A stretch of DNA of 64,000 nucleotides from Chryseobacterium sp. Its GTDB lineage: Bacteria; Bacteroidota; Bacteroidia; Flavobacteriales; Weeksellaceae. The notes beneath the pieces are model-generated. The model saw only the letters and a list, made by a program, of their open reading frames with translations, did no database searches and had not been told where the DNA came from. Where the stretch lies: the NCBI RefSeq assembly GCF_019236175.1, contig NZ_JAFAJM010000005.1, positions 248,001-312,000 on the forward strand, read 5' to 3'. Below, in pieces: positions 35,839 through 43,027 of this stretch (position 1 is its first letter; each line of letters opens with the position of its first letter). A program made the position numbers and the translations under genes.

Positions 35839-35986
35839 TTGGTTCTGCCTAGCCGCAGATTAAAAGGGAATCGTGTGAAAATCACGGACTGTCGCGCAAC
35901 TGTAAGTAACTGTAATCTTTATCAAAGATCCACTGTGCGGGGCATGGGAAGGAGATAAAAGATGTTACAAGTCAGGAGACCTGCCT
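35839..35986 (+). ncRNA. Cobalamin (adenosylcobalamin-type) riboswitch
   Basis: All landmarks of the cobalamin aptamer are present in order. The conserved AAAAGGGAATCGTGTGAAAAT block (35872-35882 area) comes first, then CGGACTGTCGCGCAACTGTAA (about 35885-35905) and a variable arm. CACTG (35931-35935), GGGAAGG (about 35946-35952) and the B12 box GTCAGGAGACCTGCC (35971-35985) follow. The gene behind it is an acyl-CoA thioesterase, an unusual client; see findings. A 7-bp hairpin (36042-36062) follows but has no T run, so control may act on translation. Confidence 0.93.
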
Positions 35987-36116
35987 TTTCTTAAACAAAA
36001 AACTTTCGCGATCTGAAGTTTATTGATCTGATGGATGGTTTCAGGGATTTCTTAGATTCCTGCTATTATTCTGTTGTTTTGATACTATTTCATTTCGCTT
36101 TAATTAATAATGAAAT

Positions 36117-36500
36117 ATGACTACAGAAGAAAGAATTAAAGCATCCGAAACCAGTATTTTTAAAGCGGTTTTCCCTAATACAACCAATCATTATGATACC
36201 CTGTTTGGAGGTACGGCTATGCAGCTGATGGATGAAGTAGCCTTCATCACGGCAACCCGATTCGCCAGAAAAAGAGTGGTAACGGTGAGCAGTGATAAAA
36301 TCGATTTTAAAAAGCCTATTCCTGCAGGAACTATCGTGGAGCTGATCGGAAAAGTTTCATATGTCGGAAAAACAAGTATGAAGGTGAATGTTGAGATCTA
36401 TACTGAGCAGATGTATTCTTATGAAAGAGAGAAAGCCATCATTGGTGATTTCACTTTTGTAGCGATTGATGAATTCAAGAAACCAATTCAAATTCTATAA
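36117..36500 (+). CDS. Acyl-CoA thioesterase (YciA-like hotdog fold)
   Basis: 127-residue single hotdog domain. NTTNHYDTLFGGTAMQLMDE (about residues 21-40) is the conserved acyl-CoA hydrolase region of YciA/BACH-type enzymes, with the Asn/Asp and GG turn. VTVSSDKIDFKKPIPAGTIVEL (about 62-83) is the second signature. It hydrolyses acyl-CoA to free acid and CoA; chain length is not predictable. It is the only gene after the cobalamin riboswitch before a strong terminator, so it is the riboswitch's sole apparent target. Confidence 0.9.
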   Translation: MTTEERIKASETSIFKAVFPNTTNHYDTLFGGTAMQLMDEVAFITATRFARKRVVTVSSDKIDFKKPIPAGTIVELIGKVSYVGKTSMKVNVEIYTEQMYSYEREKAIIGDFTFVAIDEFKKPIQIL

Positions 36501-36539
36501 AATCAGTTCGGGCGGCCTTTGGCCGCCCGAACTGATTTT
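36499..36539. terminator. Strong GC-rich bidirectional terminator
   Basis: Perfect 19-bp inverted repeat (36499-36517 with 36521-36539) around a TTT loop. The inner part is almost pure G/C (CGGGCGGCC), flanked by A and T runs. It overlaps the last bases of the thioesterase stop codon and serves both convergent genes. Confidence 0.9.
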
Positions 36540-36573
36540 ATATTCCTTCATATAAAAAAATAAAGAATCCCGT

Positions 36574-37164
36574 TTATTTTATAACTTTTTCTGAGTCTAT
36601 ACTTTGGTTCAGTAAAAATTCAAAGGCTTCTCCCATTTCGTCAGATGCTCTGGTAATGGTATTTTCAAGCATATTTCTGATTTGTTTTTCAGTAACTCCG
36701 GCCTCTGTCCAGCTTTTTCCTGAAGTATGGGAATTCAGAATAAAAGGAATGAACCGGTCTATGGCACAGGCAAAAATAGCATCCGGAGTTTTTTCTTCTT
36801 CAAATTCCAGCCATAGATTAAAAAATTCCGACCGTAACGGCTCATCTAAAATTCCAAAAATCTTTTGAGCAGAAACTTTTTCTCTTTCAAATTTTCCAAC
36901 CATTGCTTTTTCATCAAACAGGAAGGTATCACCTGCTTCAATTTCCACCAAATCATGGATAGAAAGCATTCTGATCACTCTGAGTAAATCTATATCTGCC
37001 CGGTTTTTAGCATACGGATAAAGAATTTGTGCCAGAATCACAATCTGCCACGAATGTTCTGCCGTATTTTCTCTTCTGGAGTCATCCGCATTAAAATTTC
37101 TTCTTTGTACATTTTTCAAGGCATCTACTGCCAGAATAAAGTCTATTTCCTTCTGAATCTTCAT
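36574..37164 (-). CDS. HD-domain nucleotidase-like protein (YfbR/HDDC2 type)
   Basis: 196 residues. HD-domain metal ligands: RRENTAEHSW (His about 37), SIHDLVEIEAGD (HD about 69-70) and the later Asp in ACAIDRFIPF (about 135). The ENTAEHSW signature is that of the YfbR/HDDC2 group, dephosphorylating deoxynucleoside 5'-monophosphates. Cytosolic. The minus-strand promoter candidate is about 80 bases upstream. Confidence 0.85.
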   Translation of the reverse strand: MKIQKEIDFILAVDALKNVQRRNFNADDSRRENTAEHSWQIVILAQILYPYAKNRADIDLLRVIRMLSIHDLVEIEAGDTFLFDEKAMVGKFEREKVSAQKIFGILDEPLRSEFFNLWLEFEEEKTPDAIFACAIDRFIPFILNSHTSGKSWTEAGVTEKQIRNMLENTITRASDEMGEAFEFLLNQSIDSEKVIK

Positions 37165-37243
37165 TATACTTTATTTATAATATTATTGTTTGTTTTCTTT
37201 TTGGCAGCGGTATAAGCCTGTGTTTTTTGTCAAAATTTCATAA

Positions 37244-37251
37244 CAAAAATA
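37244..37251 (-). promoter_or_regulatory. Candidate -7 box of the HD-domain gene
   Basis: TATTTTTG on the minus strand, 79 bases before the ATG at 37164. The 345-base divergent gap otherwise holds only the padR promoter. Confidence 0.35.
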
Positions 37252-37396
37252 CGAAACCTAAGATCGTTCTCAAAATATGTTTTTTAAAACAATGGATCAT
37301 TTTTAGTATTTTTTTTAAATACGCAAAAAAATACTAAAATTTATTAAATTGATTTACAACAAGTTAAGCTTATTATTTCAAAAATACCACTACTTT

Positions 37397-37431
37397 GTAT
37401 TGCATAATACCATTTTAATTATATATCTTTG
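37397..37431 (+). promoter_or_regulatory. padR promoter with candidate operator
   Basis: TATCTTTG (37424-37431) is the -7 box; TTG at 37400-37402 lies 21 bases upstream. The -33 region is embedded in GTATTGCATAATAC (37397-37410), an inverted repeat with 5-base arms. A regulator bound there would cover the -33 element, fitting PadR autoregulation (inferred). Confidence 0.5.
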
Positions 37432-37509
37432 TAATGTAAAATTAGAATAGGCTCAGCTAGCTAGGAGCATTTTTCTAAAAATAGAACTAATTAACAAAAC
37501 TTATCAAAG

Positions 37510-37839
37510 ATGAATACTGAAAATACCAAAGCGCAAATGCGAAAAGGAATTCTGGAATTCTGTATTTTAAGTCTCATCAATCATCGCGAAATGTATGTTT
37601 CCGACCTAATAGATGAACTAAAAAAAGGAAAACTGGACGTAGTGGAAGGCACCCTCTACCCTCTTCTCACAAGACTTAAAAACGGAGAATTTCTCTCTTA
37701 CAGATGGGAAGAATCAACGGGAGGCCCGCCCAGAAAATATTACCAGATCACAGAAAAAGGAAGACTTTTCCTGAATGAACTTCAAAATACGTGGAATGAA
37801 CTGACAGCTTCAGTAAACCAAATCACCCAAAAAAATTAA
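37510..37839 (+). CDS. PadR-family transcriptional regulator
   Basis: 109-residue winged-helix regulator. The recognition region (MYVSDLIDELKKGKLDVVEGTLYPLLTRLKNGEFLSYRWEES) and wing (GGPPRKYYQITEKGRLFL, about 76-93) are typical of PadR. It has only the short C-terminal helix of subfamily 2. It is followed after 10 bases by a PspC-domain gene; PadR-PspC pairs are frequent in Bacteroidota and suggest membrane-stress control of the pair. Confidence 0.93.
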   Translation: MNTENTKAQMRKGILEFCILSLINHREMYVSDLIDELKKGKLDVVEGTLYPLLTRLKNGEFLSYRWEESTGGPPRKYYQITEKGRLFLNELQNTWNELTASVNQITQKN

Positions 37840-37849
37840 AAATAAAGCT

Positions 37850-39571
37850 ATGAACAAGACACTCTCAATAGGACTCGCAGGTTTTTCTTTTACAATAGAA
37901 GAACACGCATATATAAAGCTCAGCGATTACCTGAATGCACTGAGAAGCTCACTGGATGCTTCCGAAGCGGATGAGGTAATGCATGACATAGAAATAAGAA
38001 TGGTGGAGATATTCAGAGATTCTCTGGGAAAACGTGAAGTAATCAACGATACGGATGTAGAAAAAGTAATCGCACAAATCGGGACTCCGGAAAAAATCGA
38101 AGAACAGGAAGAGGCTTATTTTTCTGAAAAAACAACAACTAAAAATAATACTTCAGGAACTAATTATTCAGATAAAAAACAATTGTTCCGTGATCCTGAA
38201 AAACAAAAAATAGCAGGGGTTTGCGCAGGATTGGCTCAATATGTAGGAATGGACATTACTGCCATGAGAGCGATCTGGCTGGGAATTTTCGTTCTGGGAA
38301 TTTTTACTGCAGCAATTTCCTCTTCATTAGTGGGGTTACTGTATATCCTTCTTTGGATCGTACTTCCAAAAGCTGAAACCGCAGCCGATTTTTTGAAAAT
38401 GAAGGGAAAGCCTATGAACTTCGACAATCTTAAAAATGAATCGAACAAACTGGTTCAGTTTGCCAACGAATCTACACAGAGAGTCGGAGAAATATACAAC
38501 GAAAACAAGCCTTATATCAACAACGCAGGAAGCGGAGTATGGAATATCTTTAAATACTTCGTAGGAGGTTTATTTGTAATCATGGCTGTAGGAAGCATTA
38601 TCGGAGTATTCGTATTATTCGGTCTTTTCGGAATGGATACGGATTTCCCGGGAGCCAACCAGATCAGATTCTATATGGATGATAATGGTCTTGATAAAGT
38701 CCTGGCTGCCATTATGGTCATCGGAAGTTTAATTCCGGCCATTATCTTCAGTTTATTAAGTATTAAGATATTTTCTCCAAAAACTAAATTGAGAAATATC
38801 GGATGGGTGATCGGAGGTTTATTCCTTCTGCTTATCGGATTAGGAACTTATTTCGGAATCAGTATGGCAAAGAAAAACCTGATTTATAAAGGAAGCAAGG
38901 AAGATGTGGAGAATGTTGCCATCAATACCACTTCTGATACCATCTATGTAGATGTAAAACAGGTTAATATTCCTCAGAATTTCAAGGCTTATGACGATGA
39001 TATTTACTCAGACAAAAAAACAGTATACGAAGAAGATTATATCTCTGTAGAGGTAACAAGAAAACCTGAAGTGAAAACACCTTACCTGATTATTAAAAAA
39101 GAAGGAAACGGATATAACTTCCCTATTCAGGTAACTGTACCGGTGGAGGTGATCAACAATAAAGTAATGCTTCCAAACTACATTAAGTATCCTTATGAAC
39201 ACAGATTCAGAGATTACAGAGTAGAGTACGAACTGGTAGTTCCACAGAAATCAGTAGTGATTCCGACTCAGAAAAACAGAATTGATTTTGAAGGAGATCT
39301 TGACGGAGACGGCATCAATGATAATGATCAGGACAAAGATGAAAATCACCATGGTATCAGAATTGAAAAAAATAAAATTACCGTAAACGGATCTACCATC
39401 ACTTACGGTACCGATGATAAAGACAGTGTGATCGTGAACGGTAAGAAAGTTCCGAGCTACCATGTTGAGAAAGTAATTGATTCAGTGACGTCAGGCATCA
39501 AGAAAATGAACAAAGATGTAGACATCAAAATCAAAGACGGGAAAAACGAAATTTCCATACAAACTAAATAA
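37850..39571 (+). CDS. PspC-domain membrane protein
   Basis: 573 residues. The N-terminal ~85 form a helical HAAS-like region (LSDYLNALRSSLDASEADEV, DTDVEKVIAQIGTPEKIEEQ). The PspC domain follows (about 115-178: LFRDPEKQKIAGVCAGLAQY, then two helices LGIFVLGIF and LLYILLWIVLPKAE). Two more membrane segments lie at about 228-255 and 282-305, with another near 315-340. The C-terminal extracytoplasmic part is beta-rich and acidic and contains DGDGINDNDQDKDEN (about 484-498), a calcium-binding-like Asp repeat. A likely membrane-stress sensor or effector under the PadR gene. Confidence 0.85.
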   Translation: MNKTLSIGLAGFSFTIEEHAYIKLSDYLNALRSSLDASEADEVMHDIEIRMVEIFRDSLGKREVINDTDVEKVIAQIGTPEKIEEQEEAYFSEKTTTKNNTSGTNYSDKKQLFRDPEKQKIAGVCAGLAQYVGMDITAMRAIWLGIFVLGIFTAAISSSLVGLLYILLWIVLPKAETAADFLKMKGKPMNFDNLKNESNKLVQFANESTQRVGEIYNENKPYINNAGSGVWNIFKYFVGGLFVIMAVGSIIGVFVLFGLFGMDTDFPGANQIRFYMDDNGLDKVLAAIMVIGSLIPAIIFSLLSIKIFSPKTKLRNIGWVIGGLFLLLIGLGTYFGISMAKKNLIYKGSKEDVENVAINTTSDTIYVDVKQVNIPQNFKAYDDDIYSDKKTVYEEDYISVEVTRKPEVKTPYLIIKKEGNGYNFPIQVTVPVEVINNKVMLPNYIKYPYEHRFRDYRVEYELVVPQKSVVIPTQKNRIDFEGDLDGDGINDNDQDKDENHHGIRIEKNKITVNGSTITYGTDDKDSVIVNGKKVPSYHVEKVIDSVTSGIKKMNKDVDIKIKDGKNEISIQTK

Positions 39572-39590
39572 TTAACTTCAGAGAGTGCGA

Positions 39591-39633
39591 GAAGGTGTGA
39601 ATGGACAGCAACCGTTTGAAATTCACATCCTTC
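39591..39633. other. Hairpin downstream of the PspC gene
   Basis: GAAGGTGTGAAT (39591-39602) pairs with ATTCACATCCTTC (39621-39633), 12 bp with one bulged base and an 18-base loop. No T run follows, so it is a weak or non-classical terminator or an mRNA 3' structure. Confidence 0.45.
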
Positions 39634-39747
39634 TTATCTCAGAAAAGTGAAAAAAATCATATTTTTTAGTTTCTTATCTGGAAAAAAATCTTTATTTTCG
39701 TACTGTTAAAATACTATAACCATAAAACAAAAACACACACACCTATC

Positions 39748-39810
39748 ATGATACAATTTGCTTTAGAATTTGTAATGAAAATCGTAGATTTAATCAACGG
39801 TTTGTTTTAA
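39748..39810 (+). CDS. Possible 20-residue small protein
   Basis: ATG to TAA open frame MIQFALEFVMKIVDLINGLF, with hydrophobic residues spaced as in an amphipathic or membrane helix. A near-match -7 box (TATTTTCG, 39693-39700) lies upstream and a real terminator 26 bases downstream. That gives it the layout of an independent transcript in the 316-base gap. No known family was recognised. It could equally be chance. Confidence 0.35.
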   Translation: MIQFALEFVMKIVDLINGLF

Positions 39811-39827
39811 GAGCGATAATATTTCAA

Positions 39828-39835
39828 TATATTTG
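39828..39835 (+). promoter_or_regulatory. -7 box overlapping the foot of a terminator
   Basis: TATATTTG directly before the hairpin at 39837. If used, transcripts for the acyltransferase would start near 39840, inside the 5' arm. Confidence 0.4.
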
Positions 39836-39836
39836 T

Positions 39837-39868
39837 AAAGTATAACCATAATTTGGTTATACTTTTTT
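39837..39868 (+). terminator. Terminator upstream of the acyltransferase gene
   Basis: Perfect 12-bp stem AAAGTATAACCA / TGGTTATACTTT, 5-base loop, T run. It would end transcripts from the PspC gene or the small ORF. Confidence 0.8.
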
Positions 39869-39887
39869 GTTTTTAATCCAAGAATCT

Positions 39888-40472
39888 ATGAAAAAGCTGA
39901 TAGGCAAACTAATGTTAAAATTATTAGGCTGGAAAGTCGTTTTACAGGGCGATGTCAACAACCTGAACAGGTGTATCCTTGTAGTGGCACCACATACTCA
40001 TAACATGGAATACATTTTAGGAAACCTTGCTTATTGGTCCTTAAAAAAACCGCTAAAAATCATTATCAAAGATGCTCATACCAAAGCATGGTACGGTGGG
40101 CTAGTAAAAGGGCTTGGCGGAATTGGTATCGACAGAAGCCAGAAAAATGATCTGGTTAACTTTGTAGCGAGCCAGTTTGCAAAAGAAGATTTCAGCCTGG
40201 TTATTACTCCCGAAGGAACGCGAAGCTGGGTTCCCAAATGGAGAAAAGGATTTTACCATATGGCATTAGCCGCAAAAGTACCTATTGTTCTGGCTGCAGG
40301 AGATTTTAAAAGAAATATTGTGTATCTCGGCTACACGATTCCTTATGAAAGACTTGCTACTGCTCCTTTTTCAGACATTATGCAGGAGATCCAGGACTAT
40401 TATATCAAAAACGATATTGTACCTAAAGTTCCGGCAAACTGGAATCCTAATATTATGGGAGCGGGAGAATAA
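39888..40472 (+). CDS. PlsC-like 1-acyl-glycerol-3-phosphate acyltransferase family protein
   Basis: 194 residues from the ATG at 39888; the longer frame begins at a TTG in the terminator's T run. Acyltransferase motif 1 is APHTHNMEY (about 35-43): the HX4D motif appears as HX4E (HTHNME). Motif 3 is ITPEGTRS (about 106-113). A hydrophobic N-terminus (KLIGKLMLKLLGW) would anchor it to the membrane. It probably acylates a lysolipid or similar acceptor. A menI-like thioesterase gene follows after 58 bases. Confidence 0.82.
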   Translation: MKKLIGKLMLKLLGWKVVLQGDVNNLNRCILVVAPHTHNMEYILGNLAYWSLKKPLKIIIKDAHTKAWYGGLVKGLGGIGIDRSQKNDLVNFVASQFAKEDFSLVITPEGTRSWVPKWRKGFYHMALAAKVPIVLAAGDFKRNIVYLGYTIPYERLATAPFSDIMQEIQDYYIKNDIVPKVPANWNPNIMGAGE

Positions 40473-40530
40473 GCCAACCCGCAATTATTATTTCCGCTAA
40501 TCAATCATCATCATTTATCTACTATACAAA

Positions 40531-40959
40531 ATGAAAGATCAGACAAAAGAAGAACTATTGGAGTTTTTGAATAACTGGGGAAATGAAACCTTAGCAAAAA
40601 CTCTCGAAATAAAATTTATCGATATTGATATCGAAAACGAGACCCTTACTGCTACAATGCCTGTACTCCCAAGAACACATCAGCCGTTCGGAATTATGCA
40701 CGGCGGAGCAAGCTGTGTATTGGCAGAAACCTTAGGGTCTAGCCTGTCTAATATTTTTATAGACGGAAACAAATATTATGGAGTAGGAACCAACATTAAT
40801 TCTAATCATCTGAGAAGCAAAAAAGATGGTCTTGTAACGGCTACAGCCCGATTTATAAGAAAAGGAAAAACAATGCATGTTTCCGAAATTGAAATCAGAG
40901 ACGAAAAAGGAACACTCATCAATCATACTACAATGACCAACAATATTATTCTGAGATAA
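40531..40959 (+). CDS. Hotdog thioesterase, MenI/YdiI-like (DHNA-CoA hydrolase candidate)
   Basis: 142 residues. The catalytic segment FGIMHGGASCVLAETLGS (about 50-67) is very close to E. coli YdiI/MenI, with the catalytic Glu in LAETLGS. GTNINSNHLRSKKDG (about 88-102) is the substrate-binding strand. MenI releases 1,4-dihydroxy-2-naphthoate from its CoA ester in menaquinone synthesis. A menF-type gene starts 229 bases downstream, which supports this role; other aromatic acyl-CoAs remain possible. Confidence 0.82.
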   Translation: MKDQTKEELLEFLNNWGNETLAKTLEIKFIDIDIENETLTATMPVLPRTHQPFGIMHGGASCVLAETLGSSLSNIFIDGNKYYGVGTNINSNHLRSKKDGLVTATARFIRKGKTMHVSEIEIRDEKGTLINHTTMTNNIILR

Positions 40960-40983
40960 ATCAGGAGATATCAATAAAGGGAT

Positions 40984-41009
40984 AAGGCTCAATTTTTGAG
41001 CTTTTTTTT
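40984..41009 (+). terminator. Terminator after the menI-like gene
   Basis: AAGGCTCAA / TTGAGCTTT, 9-bp stem including one G-T pair, 3-base loop and a run of eight Ts. Confidence 0.8.
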
Positions 41010-41086
41010 ATACTTAAATAAGAAGTATTTTACACAAAATATTCTATGTTTTTAAAATATTTTAGTAAAAAACATTTCTTTTAATT

Positions 41087-41116
41087 TTGACATTTTTAAG
41101 ACTAATAATACCTTTG
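41087..41116 (+). promoter_or_regulatory. menF promoter
   Basis: TTG (41087-41089), 19 bases, TACCTTTG (41109-41116): an ideal -33/-7 pair. It leaves a leader of about 65 bases. Confidence 0.7.
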
Positions 41117-41123
41117 CAGAAAG

Positions 41124-41170
41124 GAAAATCAATCCCGGAATTCTCTGTATTATTTCCGCCGGTGATTTTC
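41124..41170 (+). promoter_or_regulatory. Long stem-loop in the menF leader
   Basis: GAAAATCA (41124-41131) pairs with TGATTTTC (41163-41170). Inward, CCCGGAA (41134-41140) pairs with TTCCG and CGG of the 3' arm, leaving a 13-base loop. It spans most of the leader between the transcript start and the ATG at 41189. No T run and no known riboswitch class recognised. Confidence 0.55.
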
Positions 41171-41188
41171 AAAATCTACTCATAGCTA

Positions 41189-42154
41189 ATGATTTATTTC
41201 AAACTTCCTTTTGACGAGCAATTATATTCCACAGATCAGAATAAAAAAACAAGCGCGGTACATTTTTACTCATTCGACAGACAACATACGATCAGTTTTG
41301 AAGGTGACATCATAAAGACTACCGAAAACAACTTTCAAAAGGATATTTCTACTTTCCCTCTGTTCAATGATGAAAATAATATTGATCCTGAAACGAAAAA
41401 TGAATATATAAACACGCTTCAGCAGGTTATTGAAGTGATTAAGAAAAATAACCTTCCCAAGCTGGTGTATTCAAGAAGAAAAATGTTTAAAAACTTTTCT
41501 CAGATTGATCTGAAAGAGAGTTTTAACAATATATGTACCTCCTATCCTAATGCTTTCCGGTATCTTTTTAACGATGGTAGCCAAACCTGGATGGGTGCTT
41601 TTTCAGAAGTATTGGGAAAATTCAATAAAAACACTCACGAATTCGAAACCATGGCCCTTGCAGGAACACTTCCCGTGTCTGAAAAATGGTCTGAAAAAGA
41701 GATTGAAGAACAAAAACCTGTTACCACATACATTCAAAATATTCTTGAAACTTATTCCGGGGATATACAACAATCGGAAACTTACGATCATATTTCAGGG
41801 AATATCAAACATCTCCGTACGGATTTTAAAACCCATATCAATCCTGAAGACCTCGATAAGCTCATTCAGGACCTTCATCCTACTCCTGCCGTTTGTGGGA
41901 TTCCTAAAGATTTTTGTATTGAAAATATTCAGAAGTATGAAAAATTCCCTCGTGAGTTATATGCGGGTTACATTAAAATTGAAACAGAAGACTGTATTTT
42001 ATACTTTGTGAATCTTCGTTGTGCAAGACTTTACAAAAATTCTGTTTATGCCTTTGTAGGGGGTGGCATTACTGCACAAAGCAATCCTGAAAAAGAATGG
42101 GCAGAAACCGAGCTGAAATCGGAAGCAATATTGAAGAACCTATTTTTTACCTAA
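41189..42154 (+). CDS. menF: Isochorismate synthase (chorismate-binding family)
   Basis: 321 residues, shorter than E. coli MenF (about 430) because the N-terminal part is reduced, as is usual in Flavobacteriia. Chorismate-binding signatures: LPKLVYSRRKMFKNF (about 89-103), YLFNDGSQTWMGAFSEVLGKF (about 129-149), MALAGTLPVSE (about 158-168), DLHPTPAVCGIPKD (about 228-241) and the metal-site region FVGGGITAQSNPEKEW (about 291-306). It converts chorismate to isochorismate for menaquinone. A siderophore-type EntC role is less likely as no siderophore genes are near. The 3' end overlaps the convergent regulator gene by 15 bases. Confidence 0.88.
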   Translation: MIYFKLPFDEQLYSTDQNKKTSAVHFYSFDRQHTISFEGDIIKTTENNFQKDISTFPLFNDENNIDPETKNEYINTLQQVIEVIKKNNLPKLVYSRRKMFKNFSQIDLKESFNNICTSYPNAFRYLFNDGSQTWMGAFSEVLGKFNKNTHEFETMALAGTLPVSEKWSEKEIEEQKPVTTYIQNILETYSGDIQQSETYDHISGNIKHLRTDFKTHINPEDLDKLIQDLHPTPAVCGIPKDFCIENIQKYEKFPRELYAGYIKIETEDCILYFVNLRCARLYKNSVYAFVGGGITAQSNPEKEWAETELKSEAILKNLFFT

Positions 42155-43024
42155 GCGTATTTTATTATTTCCAATTTTGGCAATAAGCCCTTTTTTTCCT
42201 TTTACATCAGCTTTTTTATAAATATTGGAAAGGTGTGCAGAAACTGTTTTTTCAGAAATATTTAATTTACTCCCTATTTCAACATATTTAATATTCTTAT
42301 TCTCAATTATTAAATTTACTATTTCAGTTTCTCTTTCTGTAAGATCTGACAGAAACTCCCAATTTCGTCCTTTTCCTATATAAAAAAAATATTCTATTCC
42401 TATAAAAAAATAACCTATAGTAAATAAACTCTGCTCTATTGATTGATTATCTCCCAATAATAACATTGTAACCGGAACAGATACAACACTGAAAAGACCT
42501 AATAATCCAGCAACAGCATGAAATTTTCTAAACTGATCATAAAATTCTAAATCATCTTCAGTTTTATTCTTATAGAGGATATAGATCAGAAATAAAATAA
42601 AACAAACAGGAATAATGAGAAAAAGCTTACGAGATATTTCAAGATTTCCTGTAATTACATAAGGAATAATAAAACCGACAACTAAATTTACAGAGAGACA
42701 CATCATGACATAATTAAAATGCAAATAGTTTTTAAAACTCAGACTGTAATATTTTGACAAAAAATAAATATAATATCCAATGGTTATAGAACCTACTGTA
42801 TACGCTATTACATTTTGCGATAAAACATTAATATTAAAGCTTTTATCTGGTAAAAGCCCAGAACTTAGATTATTCAAAATGACAGCAAATGTTAACAACA
42901 AAAAATGAAGATCAAAACTTTTATTGCCCTCTTTAATGGAAACTCTTATTAATACAAATCCTAATATTAAGATCAGTAGACATAGGCATATAAAAGTAAT
43001 AGTATGAATTTCAGTACCAAACAT
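42140..43024 (-). CDS. Membrane-anchored LuxR-type transcriptional regulator
   Basis: 294 residues. Seven or so hydrophobic segments fill about residues 8-215. A LuxR/NarL helix-turn-helix follows at about 228-285 (LTERETEIVNLIIENKN, YVEIGSKLNISEKTVSAHLSNIYKKADV). No receiver or ligand domain is seen, so sensing is probably through the membrane part. It lies 3 bases downstream of the frameshifted acetyltransferase and next to the peptide-export locus. It could regulate that locus, but this is only inferred from position. Base composition is more AT-rich than the menaquinone genes. Confidence 0.82.
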   Translation of the reverse strand: MFGTEIHTITFICLCLLILILGFVLIRVSIKEGNKSFDLHFLLLTFAVILNNLSSGLLPDKSFNINVLSQNVIAYTVGSITIGYYIYFLSKYYSLSFKNYLHFNYVMMCLSVNLVVGFIIPYVITGNLEISRKLFLIIPVCFILFLIYILYKNKTEDDLEFYDQFRKFHAVAGLLGLFSVVSVPVTMLLLGDNQSIEQSLFTIGYFFIGIEYFFYIGKGRNWEFLSDLTERETEIVNLIIENKNIKYVEIGSKLNISEKTVSAHLSNIYKKADVKGKKGLIAKIGNNKIRLGKK

Positions 43025-43027
43025 CCC

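Noticed and set aside
39591..39633. Rho-independent terminator of the PspC gene
   Set aside because: Stem is good but no T run follows; listed only as a hairpin.
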